A stretch of DNA of 6,044 nucleotides from Cytophagales bacterium (GTDB lineage Bacteria; Bacteroidota; Bacteroidia; Cytophagales; Amoebophilaceae). The position numbers and the translations under genes were made by a program. Every line of letters begins with the position of its first letter. The stretch's first letter is position 1. Shown piece by piece: positions 1-5,377 of the stretch. The notes beneath the pieces are model-generated. The model was given only the letters and a program-made list of their open reading frames with translations, ran no database searches and was not told where the DNA came from. The stretch is from positions 1-6,044 of the forward strand of contig JAKSDE010000140.1 of the NCBI GenBank assembly GCA_022360235.1, written 5' to 3'.

Positions 1-540
1 CCAATCTGGTCGTTTGGCTAAACGCTTTAGCAGTTGCCAGGTTTGACGTTCTTGGAAGTATGTAGGCCAGCAGGGGTCAGAGGGATTCGATGCGTTCTTG
101 ATTTCCCGATGTCTTTGAATCGGTATTTTACCAGCTCCCACCAGGTGAATTGTCTCCGTCTTGTCTGAACCCACTTTTCGACTGGCCGCGAAGTATCCCC
201 ACTTTTCTGGTGGAGGAAAGTATTTCTTATTTATCCACTTAGCTCCTTTTGGTGGGTGTCTTCTTCTTGCCCATTTCCATAGCTTACAGTGGATCCTATA
301 GCCCATCTCTAGGAAGGTATCCTTAGCTGTTACATGACGGTGCTAGTAGCTCCATGCTCTAATGAGTGGATTAAGCAGGCTGATCACCTTGGATTGTTTG
401 GCTGTTTTGTTGGATTTTAGCGTTCTGTTTACTTTTTCAAGTAGTCGCTTGCCGCTTCCTTTCGAGGGCTTGATAAGTAACTTGCCCCCAGCTGTTCTGA
501 GTTTGCAACTCAGGACCCTTATAGCTATCTTTGAGGGCAA
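1..540 (-). pseudogene. ltrA: Group II intron reverse transcriptase/maturase, C-terminal remnant with in-frame stop
   Basis: The minus strand encodes the maturase (X) domain and following region of a group II intron-encoded protein, which normally binds the intron RNA for splicing and mobility. Reading from about 510 downward one sees GGKLLIKPSKG, then SNKTAKQ, then LLNPLIRAWSY. A TAG stop at 345-343 follows, and the same frame resumes with HRHVTAKDTF, LWKWARRRHP, KWINKKYF, IQRHREIK and NPSDPCWPTYF. All of these are family signatures in the right order. The stop falls where relatives usually have tyrosine (WANYHRH), so it looks like one nonsense change. The preceding RT domain with its YADD motif is absent: upstream of about 540 all three frames contain stops and I recognise no RT motifs. 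The 3' part, probably including an HNH region, runs off the window at base 1. The segment looks more GC-rich than neighbouring genes, consistent with acquired DNA. The family call is firm; loss of function is a strong inference. Confidence 0.88.
343..345 (-). other. In-frame amber codon in the maturase domain
   Basis: The codon read on the minus strand is TAG, between TAC (Tyr) and CAC (His). Conserved maturase sequence continues in the same frame on both sides, so this is a point nonsense change rather than a frameshift. A sequencing error cannot be excluded from the sequence alone. Confidence 0.85.
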
Positions 541-745
541 TTATTCGTGGCTCGTTGTCCTTCAAAAGCCACTAAAGCATAGTTTTTGTACTTATAAAGG
601 CTTACTAGGCCCTAAAAATTCACCTAAAAGATCAGCAAGTTTTTTTCTTAGCCACAGAACCTTGCGAAGCAACGCCTAGGGAAATAGGAAGTAGGTTGCT
701 GCTCGTTTGCTCCGTGGTAACCTATGGAAAAAATCATATGAAGTC

Positions 746-776
746 TTGCAAGGAAAGTTATGCTTGCTTAAATTTG
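746..776 (+). promoter_or_regulatory. Bacteroidota-type promoter for the outer membrane protein gene
   Basis: TAAATTTG at 769-776 is a perfect match to the Bacteroidota -7 box TAnnTTTG. TTG at 746-748 lies 20 bases upstream, the expected place for the -33 element. Transcription would start near 783, giving a leader of about 40 bases before the ATG at 823. The promoter lies just inside the inverted-repeat terminus at 788-800. Confidence 0.55.
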
Positions 777-787
777 CGTTTAGTTTT

Positions 788-800
788 TAAAGGTCGACTA
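788..800 (-). repeat. Inverted-repeat terminus of the TAGTCGACC family
   Basis: The minus strand reads TAGTCGACCTTTA, matching the termini at 4662, 4973 (inverted) and 5979. The orientation is that of a right-hand end, so any element would extend to the left. I find no matching left end between 1 and 787, so the partner is either outside the window or lost. Confidence 0.5.
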
Positions 801-822
801 GTTTAAATTAAAATGATATACT

Positions 823-1611
823 ATGAATCGAATAATGAATAAGTCCTTCCTTGCAAAAGGACTACTACTCATCGCGTTATTTCCAGTGCCTTTTGCTCGG
901 GCAGCATCTAGCGAAAAAAATAGCTTCGTCAGTAATACAAAAGTGGGGATTGACTTTGGATTTGGACTGCCCTATTTGTGGGCTATTTCAGAAGAAACCC
1001 GTAGGAAACTCGAAGTTAGTGAAAACAATACTTTCACAGACATTAAAGCTAACTCTAATATTAGCTTAGGAGTAGTATTAGGTTATAGTTTCCGTCTTCA
1101 TAATAATATCTTTAAATTGGGTCCTGAAATTGGGGCAAAGTACGGTTTTACAAGGCGTCTTAAGGTCTCAACTTACAATATTGCTATAGAAGAAAAATAT
1201 GTACAAATTCCCATCGCTATTAAATTTTGTCGTTTTAATGAAGAAGGCTCTTATCTAGCAAAGGGCTTTACGCTAGGCTATGAGTTTAATGTTTTGCTGT
1301 CTTCAGCTTACAAACAAGAAGGTGGCTATGACCAACTGAAGCCCTCATTTCAAGGAAATAAAGACCTTAAACAAGCAATTCCTGATCTTCCGAGGCTCTC
1401 AGGAAGCATTTTTTTTGGTGGAACCATTGATTTACCCAAAGGATTTTATCTGGCTGCAAAATTTAGGGTGCCGATAGAAATATTTATGATCAAGAAAGAG
1501 TCTTCGATAGATGAGCTCGATAAAGATTTTATGCATCGTGTTAGGGCATTGAATACATCCCTTGTAGAATTTAACCTAGGGATGGATGTTATGAAGTGGT
1601 TTTCAAAATAG
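823..1611 (+). CDS. Outer membrane beta-barrel protein (PorT-like/OMP_b-brl_2 type)
   Basis: This 262-residue protein begins with a typical signal peptide: a short basic start (MNRIMNKSFLAKG), a hydrophobic core (LLLIALFPVPF) and a likely cleavage after ARA near residue 27. The mature part alternates polar and hydrophobic residues in short strands with glycine and aromatic residues, for example VGIDFGFGLPYLW, ISLGVVLGYSF, FKLGPEIGAKYGF, YVQIPIAIKF, FTLGYEFNVLL and FNLGMDVMKWF. The phrase YVQIPIAIKF resembles the 'YIEIPLLLKY' strand common in Bacteroidota 8-10 stranded outer membrane barrels. It has no TonB plug, SusD-like or OmpA-like domain. The probable location is the outer membrane, with unknown ligand or role. 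A second ATG at 835 would also leave a good signal peptide; the first was kept because nothing separates them. There is no Shine-Dalgarno sequence, only an A/T-rich leader. The gene stands alone. Confidence 0.8.
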   Translation: MNRIMNKSFLAKGLLLIALFPVPFARAASSEKNSFVSNTKVGIDFGFGLPYLWAISEETRRKLEVSENNTFTDIKANSNISLGVVLGYSFRLHNNIFKLGPEIGAKYGFTRRLKVSTYNIAIEEKYVQIPIAIKFCRFNEEGSYLAKGFTLGYEFNVLLSSAYKQEGGYDQLKPSFQGNKDLKQAIPDLPRLSGSIFFGGTIDLPKGFYLAAKFRVPIEIFMIKKESSIDELDKDFMHRVRALNTSLVEFNLGMDVMKWFSK

Positions 1612-2014
1612 TTTTAACATAATCTCACTAGGTTCAGTGCTGGCTACACGGCGGTATTGATACATGTGCTAGTGGAGCTAATCTAAAAGCCTTAATGGAG
1701 CTGTAGAAAACACTCCCTTCCCCCGTTGAGTATAAGAGGGTAAACGATGACTGAATGGAAGCAATTCCTGCCTAGCTTTCTACAGCCCCATAATTACCCC
1801 AGCCTAGCACCTTTGCATTGAGCTGGCTCCTGTAACGTTATCTCACTTACTTCTTACTAAGCTGTCTTGTTCTAAGCTCAAGGCTGTACGCTGTTTAATT
1901 TCTGGGAGTGTTAACGAAGGATAGCAACAAACTGCCTCGATACGCTTGTGGACTTAGGCTATAGGGGTTGAGCTCATGAAATCTATTTAGGATTCACACT
2001 CCCCAAGTAGTTTG
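1612..2014. other. Long non-coding spacer with inverted repeats
   Basis: No plausible protein is visible on either strand. The stretch contains CACTAG (1626-1631) pairing with CTAGTG (1669-1674), the inverted-repeat-bounded segment at 1696-1790, and GGGAGTGT (1904-1911) facing ACACTCCC (1996-2003). I see no convincing Rho-independent terminator for the outer membrane protein gene. The region looks like an accumulation of small mobile-element scraps next to the tRNA gene. Confidence 0.5.
1696..1790. mobile_element. Small inverted-repeat-bounded segment, possible MITE or IS remnant
   Basis: The left end TGGAGCTGTAGAAA (1696-1709) and the right end, read on the minus strand as TGGGGCTGTAGAAA (1790-1777), match at 13 of 14 positions. 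The ends enclose 95 bp with no transposase. TAA directly precedes (1693-1695) and directly follows (1791-1793), a possible 3-bp target duplication. It could be a MITE, two abutting IS ends, or simply a long hairpin. I cannot assign a family. Confidence 0.4.
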
Positions 2015-2088
2015 CGGTCTGGACGGGACTCGAACCCGCGACCTCCTGCGTGACAGGCAGGCATTCTAACCAACTGAACTACCAGACC
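2015..2088 (-). tRNA. tRNA-Asp (GUC)
   Basis: The minus strand folds into a full 74-nt cloverleaf. The acceptor arm GGTCTGG pairs with CCAGACC and is followed by discriminator G. The D-arm contains AGTTGGTTAGA, the anticodon stem is CCTGC/GCAGG around loop CTGTCAC (anticodon GTC), and the T-arm contains GGTTCGAGTCC. The 3' CCA is not encoded: after the discriminator the strand reads CAAA, so CCA must be added by nucleotidyltransferase. The gene is divergent from accA. Confidence 0.97.
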
Positions 2089-2169
2089 TTAACACGCTCT
2101 TTAAGCTAGTCTATCAACTAGAAGATAGTGCTCTAGCTATTAGGTTAGCGCTACTAGGTTAGAGAGGTA

Positions 2170-2200
2170 CAAACTTAGGTCTATAAATTTTAATTTGCAA
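2170..2200 (-). promoter_or_regulatory. Bacteroidota-type promoter for tRNA-Asp
   Basis: On the minus strand TAAGTTTG (2177-2170) matches the -7 consensus TAnnTTTG exactly, and TTG (2200-2198) lies 20 bases upstream. Transcription would start near 2163, giving a 5' leader of about 75 bases to be removed by RNase P. The spacing is identical to the candidate upstream of the outer membrane protein gene. Confidence 0.6.
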
Positions 2201-2232
2201 TATGAATGTTAGACTTGAGTTTGATAAATTTT

Positions 2233-2240
2233 TATTTTTG
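2233..2240 (+). promoter_or_regulatory. Possible -7 box for accA
   Basis: TATTTTTG matches TAnnTTTG exactly. The -33 position is weak (TTA at 2209-2211, 21 bases upstream). A start near 2247 would leave only about 13 bases before the ATG at 2260, short but possible in a genome that shows little use of Shine-Dalgarno sequences. If this promoter is right, the upstream ATG at 2206 cannot be the start. Confidence 0.35.
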
Positions 2241-2259
2241 CTTTTCAAATAGTAAGTAT

Positions 2260-3210
2260 ATGCTCTTAGAATTCGAAAAGCCCATTATAAAGTTAGAAGA
2301 AAAGCTGAAAGCCATGAAAGAGATGAAGGGAAAAGGTACTGAAAATTTAACCAAGGCTATTCATAAGCTAGAGAAGGAAATCAAAAACTTAAAAGAAGAA
2401 ACATTCAAAAATCTCACTCGTTGGCAACGTGTACAACTTTCTCGCCATACTGATCGTCCCTATACGCTCGATTTTATTAAGCATATTACAGATGACTTTA
2501 TAGAATTGCATGGTGATCGGGGAGGAGGAGATGATAAGGCTATTGTGAGTGGGTTAGGTAAAGTAGAAGGGCAGACCATTATGTTCATAGGGCACCAGAA
2601 AGGAAGAAATACAAAAGAAAGACAAGAACGAAACTTTGGTATGGCAAATCCAGAAGGGTATAGAAAGGCCCTTCGATTAATGAAAGTAGCTGAAAAATTC
2701 AGTAAACCTATTGTTACTTTTATCGATACACCAGGTGCCTACCCTGGCTTAGCGGCTGAAGAACGAGGACAAGCAGAAGCTATTGCTAGAAATATTAAGG
2801 AAATGTTTGCATTAAAAGTACCTATCCTATGTTTCATTATAGGAGAAGGCGCTTCTGGAGGGGCTTTAGGAATTGCTGTTGGTGATAAAGTATTGATGTT
2901 AGAAAATACATGGTACTCTGTTATATCTCCTGAATCGTGCTCTTCTATTCTTTGGAGAAGCTGGGACTATAAGGAACAGGCTGCCGAAGTATTAAAACTA
3001 ACTGCTGCAGATATGCTTCAGCTTCAGCTTATTGATGGCGTTATTCAAGAACCTTTAGGAGGTGCTCACAGAGATATTTTTCGTATGGCTGAAGCCGTCA
3101 AAAAAGAAATTTTGAAACAGCTCAAAGCATTGCATAAGATTTCACCTGAAAAACGAATCGAAAAAAGAGTAGAAAAGTTTTGCAGGATGGGCGTAGTAGT
3201 GGAAAACTAG
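2260..3210 (+). CDS. accA: Acetyl-CoA carboxylase, carboxyltransferase subunit alpha
   Basis: AccA pairs with AccD to form the carboxyltransferase that moves the carboxyl group from biotin on AccB to acetyl-CoA, giving malonyl-CoA for fatty acid synthesis in the cytoplasm. From the ATG at 2260 the protein has 316 residues, the usual length. Residues 1-50 are the lysine/glutamate-rich helical N-terminus ([16 protein letters not shown]. coli has LDFEQPIAELE). The carboxyltransferase fold follows, with [20 protein letters not shown] at 155-163, the oxyanion-hole loop [10 protein letters not shown] at 195-204 and [15 protein letters not shown] from 218. The frame is open back to an ATG at 2206, but those 18 residues (hydrophobic, Phe-rich) are outside the family and overlap the candidate promoter, so 2260 is preferred. 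accD is not adjacent, as is common in this phylum. No key residue is missing, so the gene should be functional and essential. Confidence 0.96.
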   Translation: MLLEFEKPIIKLEEKLKAMKEMKGKGTENLTKAIHKLEKEIKNLKEETFKNLTRWQRVQLSRHTDRPYTLDFIKHITDDFIELHGDRGGGDDKAIVSGLGKVEGQTIMFIGHQKGRNTKERQERNFGMANPEGYRKALRLMKVAEKFSKPIVTFIDTPGAYPGLAAEERGQAEAIARNIKEMFALKVPILCFIIGEGASGGALGIAVGDKVLMLENTWYSVISPESCSSILWRSWDYKEQAAEVLKLTAADMLQLQLIDGVIQEPLGGAHRDIFRMAEAVKKEILKQLKALHKISPEKRIEKRVEKFCRMGVVVEN

Positions 3211-3347
3211 TATTGAGCGTGCAGTTTTCACCTTCCCTCACTTAAGGTTACACACAAGCCTATAGATCTTAGATAGAAAATCAAAAAGTCTAAAGGCCTA
3301 ATTTTTTATAAAATCCCATTAGAACTGACCAGATTAAAAACTATTCT

Positions 3348-4058
3348 ATGAAAAAAGTAGAAGTCTGCCTTTCTCCAGAATTGATTCATCTTTACGATAT
3401 AAAAGAAAAACTAGTGATTGTTGTAGACGTGCTCCGTGCTACTTCATCTATGGTGACCGCTTTTGCTTATGGTGTTAAAAAGATCATTCCGGTAACCACT
3501 CTAAAAGAATGTAAAAAATGGCAAGCAGCCGGTTACCTAGCTACTGCTGAAAGAGATGGGCAAAAAGTAGAGGGATTTGACTTAGACAATTCACCCCTTA
3601 GTTATAGACGAAAAGATTTACAGGGAAGGACTATTGCTATGACCACGACCAATGGTACTATGGCGATCAAAAGAGCTAATACAGCTCGAAAAATCATTAT
3701 AGGTGCATTTCTCAACCTTGCTGCTGTTGCTAATTATTGCCTACAACAACAAGATGATGTTGTTATTCTTTGTGCGGGGTGGAGAGGAAAAGTAAATATG
3801 GAAGATACGCTCTTTGCAGGAGCCTTGGTAGAGAGCATCAAACATCAGTTTGAATTGGGAGACGATTCTTCACAAGTTAGTTATTCATTATATCGATTTA
3901 CTAAAGGTAGCTTGCTAAACTGTATTGTCAATGCTTCTCCTTCTTCCTACGAAAGAAGGAATTCAGAAATTATAGAAGACATTACTTTTTGTCTAAAGTT
4001 AAATCAATATGAGGTCATTCCTGTTTTGGAAGGTACAATCCTCCAGCAGCTTTTTTGA
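3348..4058 (+). CDS. comB: ComB family protein, probable 2-phosphosulfolactate phosphatase
   Basis: The 236-residue product has the hallmarks of the ComB family: VDVLRATSS at 26-34, ERDGQKVEGFDLDNSP at 68-83, TTTNGT at 99-104, CAGW at 142-145 and MEDTLFAGA at 151-159. Characterised ComB enzymes are Mg-dependent acid phosphatases that remove phosphate from 2-phosphosulfolactate, a step in archaeal coenzyme M synthesis. Many bacteria without coenzyme M carry the gene, and its substrate in Bacteroidota is not established, so the enzyme name is a family-level transfer. The family's usual GER before the EGFD segment is AER here (67-69), a mild change. The start ATGAAAAAAG is unambiguous, with no Shine-Dalgarno sequence and no perfect -7 box seen upstream. 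The gene is 137 bases past accA, probably a separate unit, and ends at the terminator at 4111-4144. ComA or other sulfonate genes are not nearby. Confidence 0.9.
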   Translation: MKKVEVCLSPELIHLYDIKEKLVIVVDVLRATSSMVTAFAYGVKKIIPVTTLKECKKWQAAGYLATAERDGQKVEGFDLDNSPLSYRRKDLQGRTIAMTTTNGTMAIKRANTARKIIIGAFLNLAAVANYCLQQQDDVVILCAGWRGKVNMEDTLFAGALVESIKHQFELGDDSSQVSYSLYRFTKGSLLNCIVNASPSSYERRNSEIIEDITFCLKLNQYEVIPVLEGTILQQLF

Positions 4059-4110
4059 TATAGAATGGTTAACTTTTGAAGAGGTATTCGTGACAAGGAG
4101 TCATTGAGAA

Positions 4111-4144
4111 ATGGGAAATTAGCTTTTTAATTTCTCATTTTTTT
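4111..4144 (+). terminator. Rho-independent terminator of comB
   Basis: ATGGGAAATT (4111-4120) pairs with AATTTCTCAT (4129-4138) over 10 bp with one G-U pair and an 8-base loop. A run of seven T begins at 4138. It lies 53 bases past the comB stop and overlaps the end of the convergent MazG-like gene, whose stop codon (4121-4119) is at the stem-loop junction. On the minus strand no T-run follows, so it should work mainly for comB. Confidence 0.8.
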
Positions 4145-4448
4145 GGTGTCTTGTACTATCTCGTTGCTCCTTTTTAGCTAAGTTTTTTTGAAAAGCACGG
4201 GTAAGATCGATGCCGGTCTGATTAGCAAGACAGATCAATACCCAAAGCACATCGGCTAATTCATCTTCTAAATTTTTATCTTTATCAGACTCCTTAAAAG
4301 ATTGCTCCCCATACTTTCTGTTGATGATTCTTGCTACTTCACCCACCTCTTCTGTGAGGATGGCCATATTTGTTAACGCATCGAAGTACCTTACCCCTTT
4401 TGTTTTGATCCATGCATCTACTTTGCTTTGTGCTTCTTCTAAAGTCAT
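4119..4448 (-). CDS. MazG-like nucleotide pyrophosphohydrolase
   Basis: This is a short all-alpha NTP pyrophosphohydrolase of 109 residues from the chosen start. The metal-binding pattern of the MazG superfamily is intact: EEVGE at 33-37 (ExxE from 34) and ELAD at 63-66 (ExxD). The surrounding text, MTLEEAQSKVDAWIKT, GVRYFDALTNM, YGEQSFKESDK and ADVLWVLICLANQTG, is typical of the single-domain Bacteroidota form. Such enzymes hydrolyse nucleoside triphosphates to monophosphate and pyrophosphate and are thought to clear abnormal nucleotides; the substrate here is unknown. The frame also contains an ATG at 4496 that would add 16 residues (MSGSIRSLSIPPIANK). That extension is not part of the family, so 4448 is preferred. 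The frame stays open back to a stop at 4580-4578 without another start. The gene is convergent with comB, and its last codons form the comB terminator stem. No clear promoter was found. Confidence 0.9.
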   Translation of the reverse strand: MTLEEAQSKVDAWIKTKGVRYFDALTNMAILTEEVGEVARIINRKYGEQSFKESDKDKNLEDELADVLWVLICLANQTGIDLTRAFQKNLAKKEQRDSTRHQKNEKLKS

Positions 4449-4496
4449 TTTATTCGCTATTGGGGGTATCGATAATGAGCGTATTGAACCACTCAT

Positions 4497-4661
4497 TCTG
4501 CTAGAGCTACTACTTCCACTTGCATAAGTTTTGACGCTTAAGGATTCAGGTAAATATACAAAGTTTAACCCTGTTTTTCAACTTTAAACCACAAAAATCT
4601 GCCTCCTAAGCATATGGGTAGCTTGCTCCTGGAAAATGTTGAGGTTGCGTGGACATTATTA
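4497..4661. other. Spacer upstream of the MazG-like gene
   Basis: On the minus strand the MazG frame remains open from 4496 to the stop at 4580-4578 and encodes a serine-rich stretch (YASGSSSSSR) with no start codon. It may be the tail of a lost upstream gene or chance. No perfect TAnnTTTG box was found on the minus strand here. The remainder up to the inverted repeat at 4662 shows nothing recognisable. Confidence 0.4.
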
Positions 4662-4973
4662 TAGTCGCCCCTTAACAAGTATTCAATACGGTGTTTTACC
4701 CTTAAAATGACTAGCTTAGCTCACAAAAACGCATGTATAGCGTAGCCATATTGGCAAGAAAAACCTTTAGGGCACTCCAAAACCTTGCAAAAAATAGCAT
4801 GCCCTAGGCTCGGTAAAGCACCTAAGCAAGTCCCATGAGAGGCGTGTTTTCTACCGTCCCCTATCGAAACCCAGAACCCGGAACTCGGAACCCAGAACCC
4901 GGAACTCGGAACCCAGAACTCGGAACCCGGAACTTAAAAAATAGAATCATTGAGCGTTCTTAAGGGTCGACTA
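4662..4973. mobile_element. MITE-like element with TAGTCG(A/C)CCCTTAA termini
   Basis: The left end TAGTCGCCCCTTAA (4662-4675) and the right end, read on the minus strand as TAGTCGACCCTTAA (4973-4960), differ at one of 14 positions. If the terminal TA is taken as the target duplication, the element is 4664-4971 (308 bp) with TA on both sides, as in IS630/Tc1-mariner insertions. The inside has no ORF of useful length. It holds a subterminal imperfect palindrome (GTATTCAATAC), the hairpin TAGGGCA/TGCCCTA (4768-4774 with 4800-4806) and the heptamer array at 4869-4931. The left 63 bases recur at 5981-6044, showing that this is a dispersed family. It carries no transposase, so it would depend on one elsewhere. 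Confidence 0.65.
4869..4931. repeat. Tandem heptamer repeat, nine units
   Basis: Nine consecutive 7-base units are seen, each ACCCAGA, ACCCGGA or ACTCGGA. The first six form two exact copies of the 21-base order ACCCAGA-ACCCGGA-ACTCGGA; then come ACCCAGA, ACTCGGA and ACCCGGA. The array is markedly more GC-rich than its surroundings and lies inside the MITE-like element near its right end. Its length probably varies between strains by slippage. Confidence 0.92.
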
Positions 4974-5147
4974 TATAGTTTGATTTTAAAATTTAATTGC
5001 TTATTTTTGGCTACATAATTGCCTTAGGTTTCGTTACAATAGTTGGTCCACAATGTCACTTTCCATACTTAAATCTGCGAAGCTTTTATCGCTATCGCAA
5101 ACGTTCCTAAGGCTTTTTGTTTTTACATACTTTTGAGCTTCATTTTA
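4974..5147. other. Spacer with a long-range inverted repeat
   Basis: The perfect inverted repeat GCCTTAGG (5021-5028) and CCTAAGGC (5106-5113) encloses about 77 bases, and the second arm is followed by a T-rich run. A short open minus-strand frame of about 37 codons without a start (ending at a stop near 5039) crosses the region and matches nothing I recognise. It may be a decayed gene tail or a structured transcript; evidence for either is thin. Confidence 0.3.
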
Positions 5148-5330
5148 ATGCCTTTCAATAAAATACGTAGGCTTAAGGTAAACTATTCTTTTACATACAT
5201 TGCTCATAAAAGCGAACCAGGCAGCATGGAAGGCGTTGAACAAGATGTATTCTATCACATCTACTGCGTAACAGCAGTTACTAAAAGATGCTATAAACAA
5301 ACAGCTTTCAGCAGACTTAAAAAAGTTTAG
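5148..5330 (+). CDS. Doubtful small ORF, hypothetical protein
   Basis: From the ATG at 5148 this reads 60 residues, beginning [15 protein letters not shown], rich in basic residues and containing three cysteines in its C-terminal half. It has no recognisable domain, signal peptide or membrane segment. A TTG at 5133 would add five residues. No Shine-Dalgarno sequence or perfect -7 box was seen before it, and it ends just before the rplS promoter. It may be a small gene, but chance opening of an intergenic frame is at least as likely. Confidence 0.22.
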   Translation: MPFNKIRRLKVNYSFTYIAHKSEPGSMEGVEQDVFYHIYCVTAVTKRCYKQTAFSRLKKV

Positions 5331-5348
5331 AAAATATTCTTATATTTG
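5317..5348 (+). promoter_or_regulatory. Probable rplS promoter
   Basis: TATATTTG at 5341-5348 is a perfect TAnnTTTG box, with TTA at 5317-5319, 21 bases upstream, as an imperfect -33 element. The predicted start near 5355 leaves a leader of about 23 bases before the ATG at 5378, too short for an elaborate leader RNA. Confidence 0.5.
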
Positions 5349-5372
5349 CATTCTTTCTAAAAAATATTCTTA
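5331..5372 (+). repeat. 12-bp direct repeat around the rplS start region
   Basis: AAAATATTCTTA occurs exactly at 5331-5342 and again at 5361-5372, 30 bases apart (about three helical turns). The first copy overlaps the -7 box and the second lies in the leader just before the start codon. It could be a protein-binding site or a by-product of AT-rich sequence. Confidence 0.5.
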
Positions 5373-5377
5373 CGGTT

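Larger units (their letters stand above)
541..822. other. Spacer without a recognisable gene
   Basis: All three minus-strand frames entering from the maturase remnant are broken by stops soon after position 540. The plus-strand open frame running through 362-679 is the antisense shadow of the maturase frame in its first half and resembles nothing known. The right-hand part contains the perfect palindrome CTTGCAAG (745-752), a candidate promoter (746-776) and an inverted-repeat terminus (788-800). The left part is probably decayed mobile-element DNA of unknown origin. Confidence 0.5.

Noticed and set aside
1..540. Diversity-generating retroelement or retron
   Set aside because: The motifs (LLIKPS, TAKQ, LLNPLIRAW, RRRHP) are those of group II intron maturases, and no template repeat or msr/msd structure was seen.
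362..679. 105-residue plus-strand open frame
   Set aside because: Its first half is antisense to clearly homologous maturase sequence and the product resembles no family; a shadow frame.
851..1069. 72-residue plus-strand frame inside the outer membrane protein gene
   Set aside because: It overlaps a well-supported gene in another frame and has no protein features of its own.
1904..2003. GGGAGTGT / ACACTCCC as ends of a third small element
   Set aside because: Only eight bases match, no target duplication was seen and no second copy occurs in the window.
2206..2259. Upstream ATG giving accA 18 extra residues
   Set aside because: The added hydrophobic residues are outside the AccA family, and a perfect -7 box lies within them.
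3211..3347. Terminator between accA and comB
   Set aside because: Only weak short stems such as ACCTT/AAGGT are present, with no adjoining T-run; accA-comB readthrough cannot be excluded.
4321..4527. 68-residue plus-strand frame opposite the MazG-like gene
   Set aside because: Antisense shadow of a gene with an intact metal-binding motif.
4869..4931. CRISPR array
   Set aside because: The units are contiguous 7-mers without spacers, so this is a simple tandem repeat.
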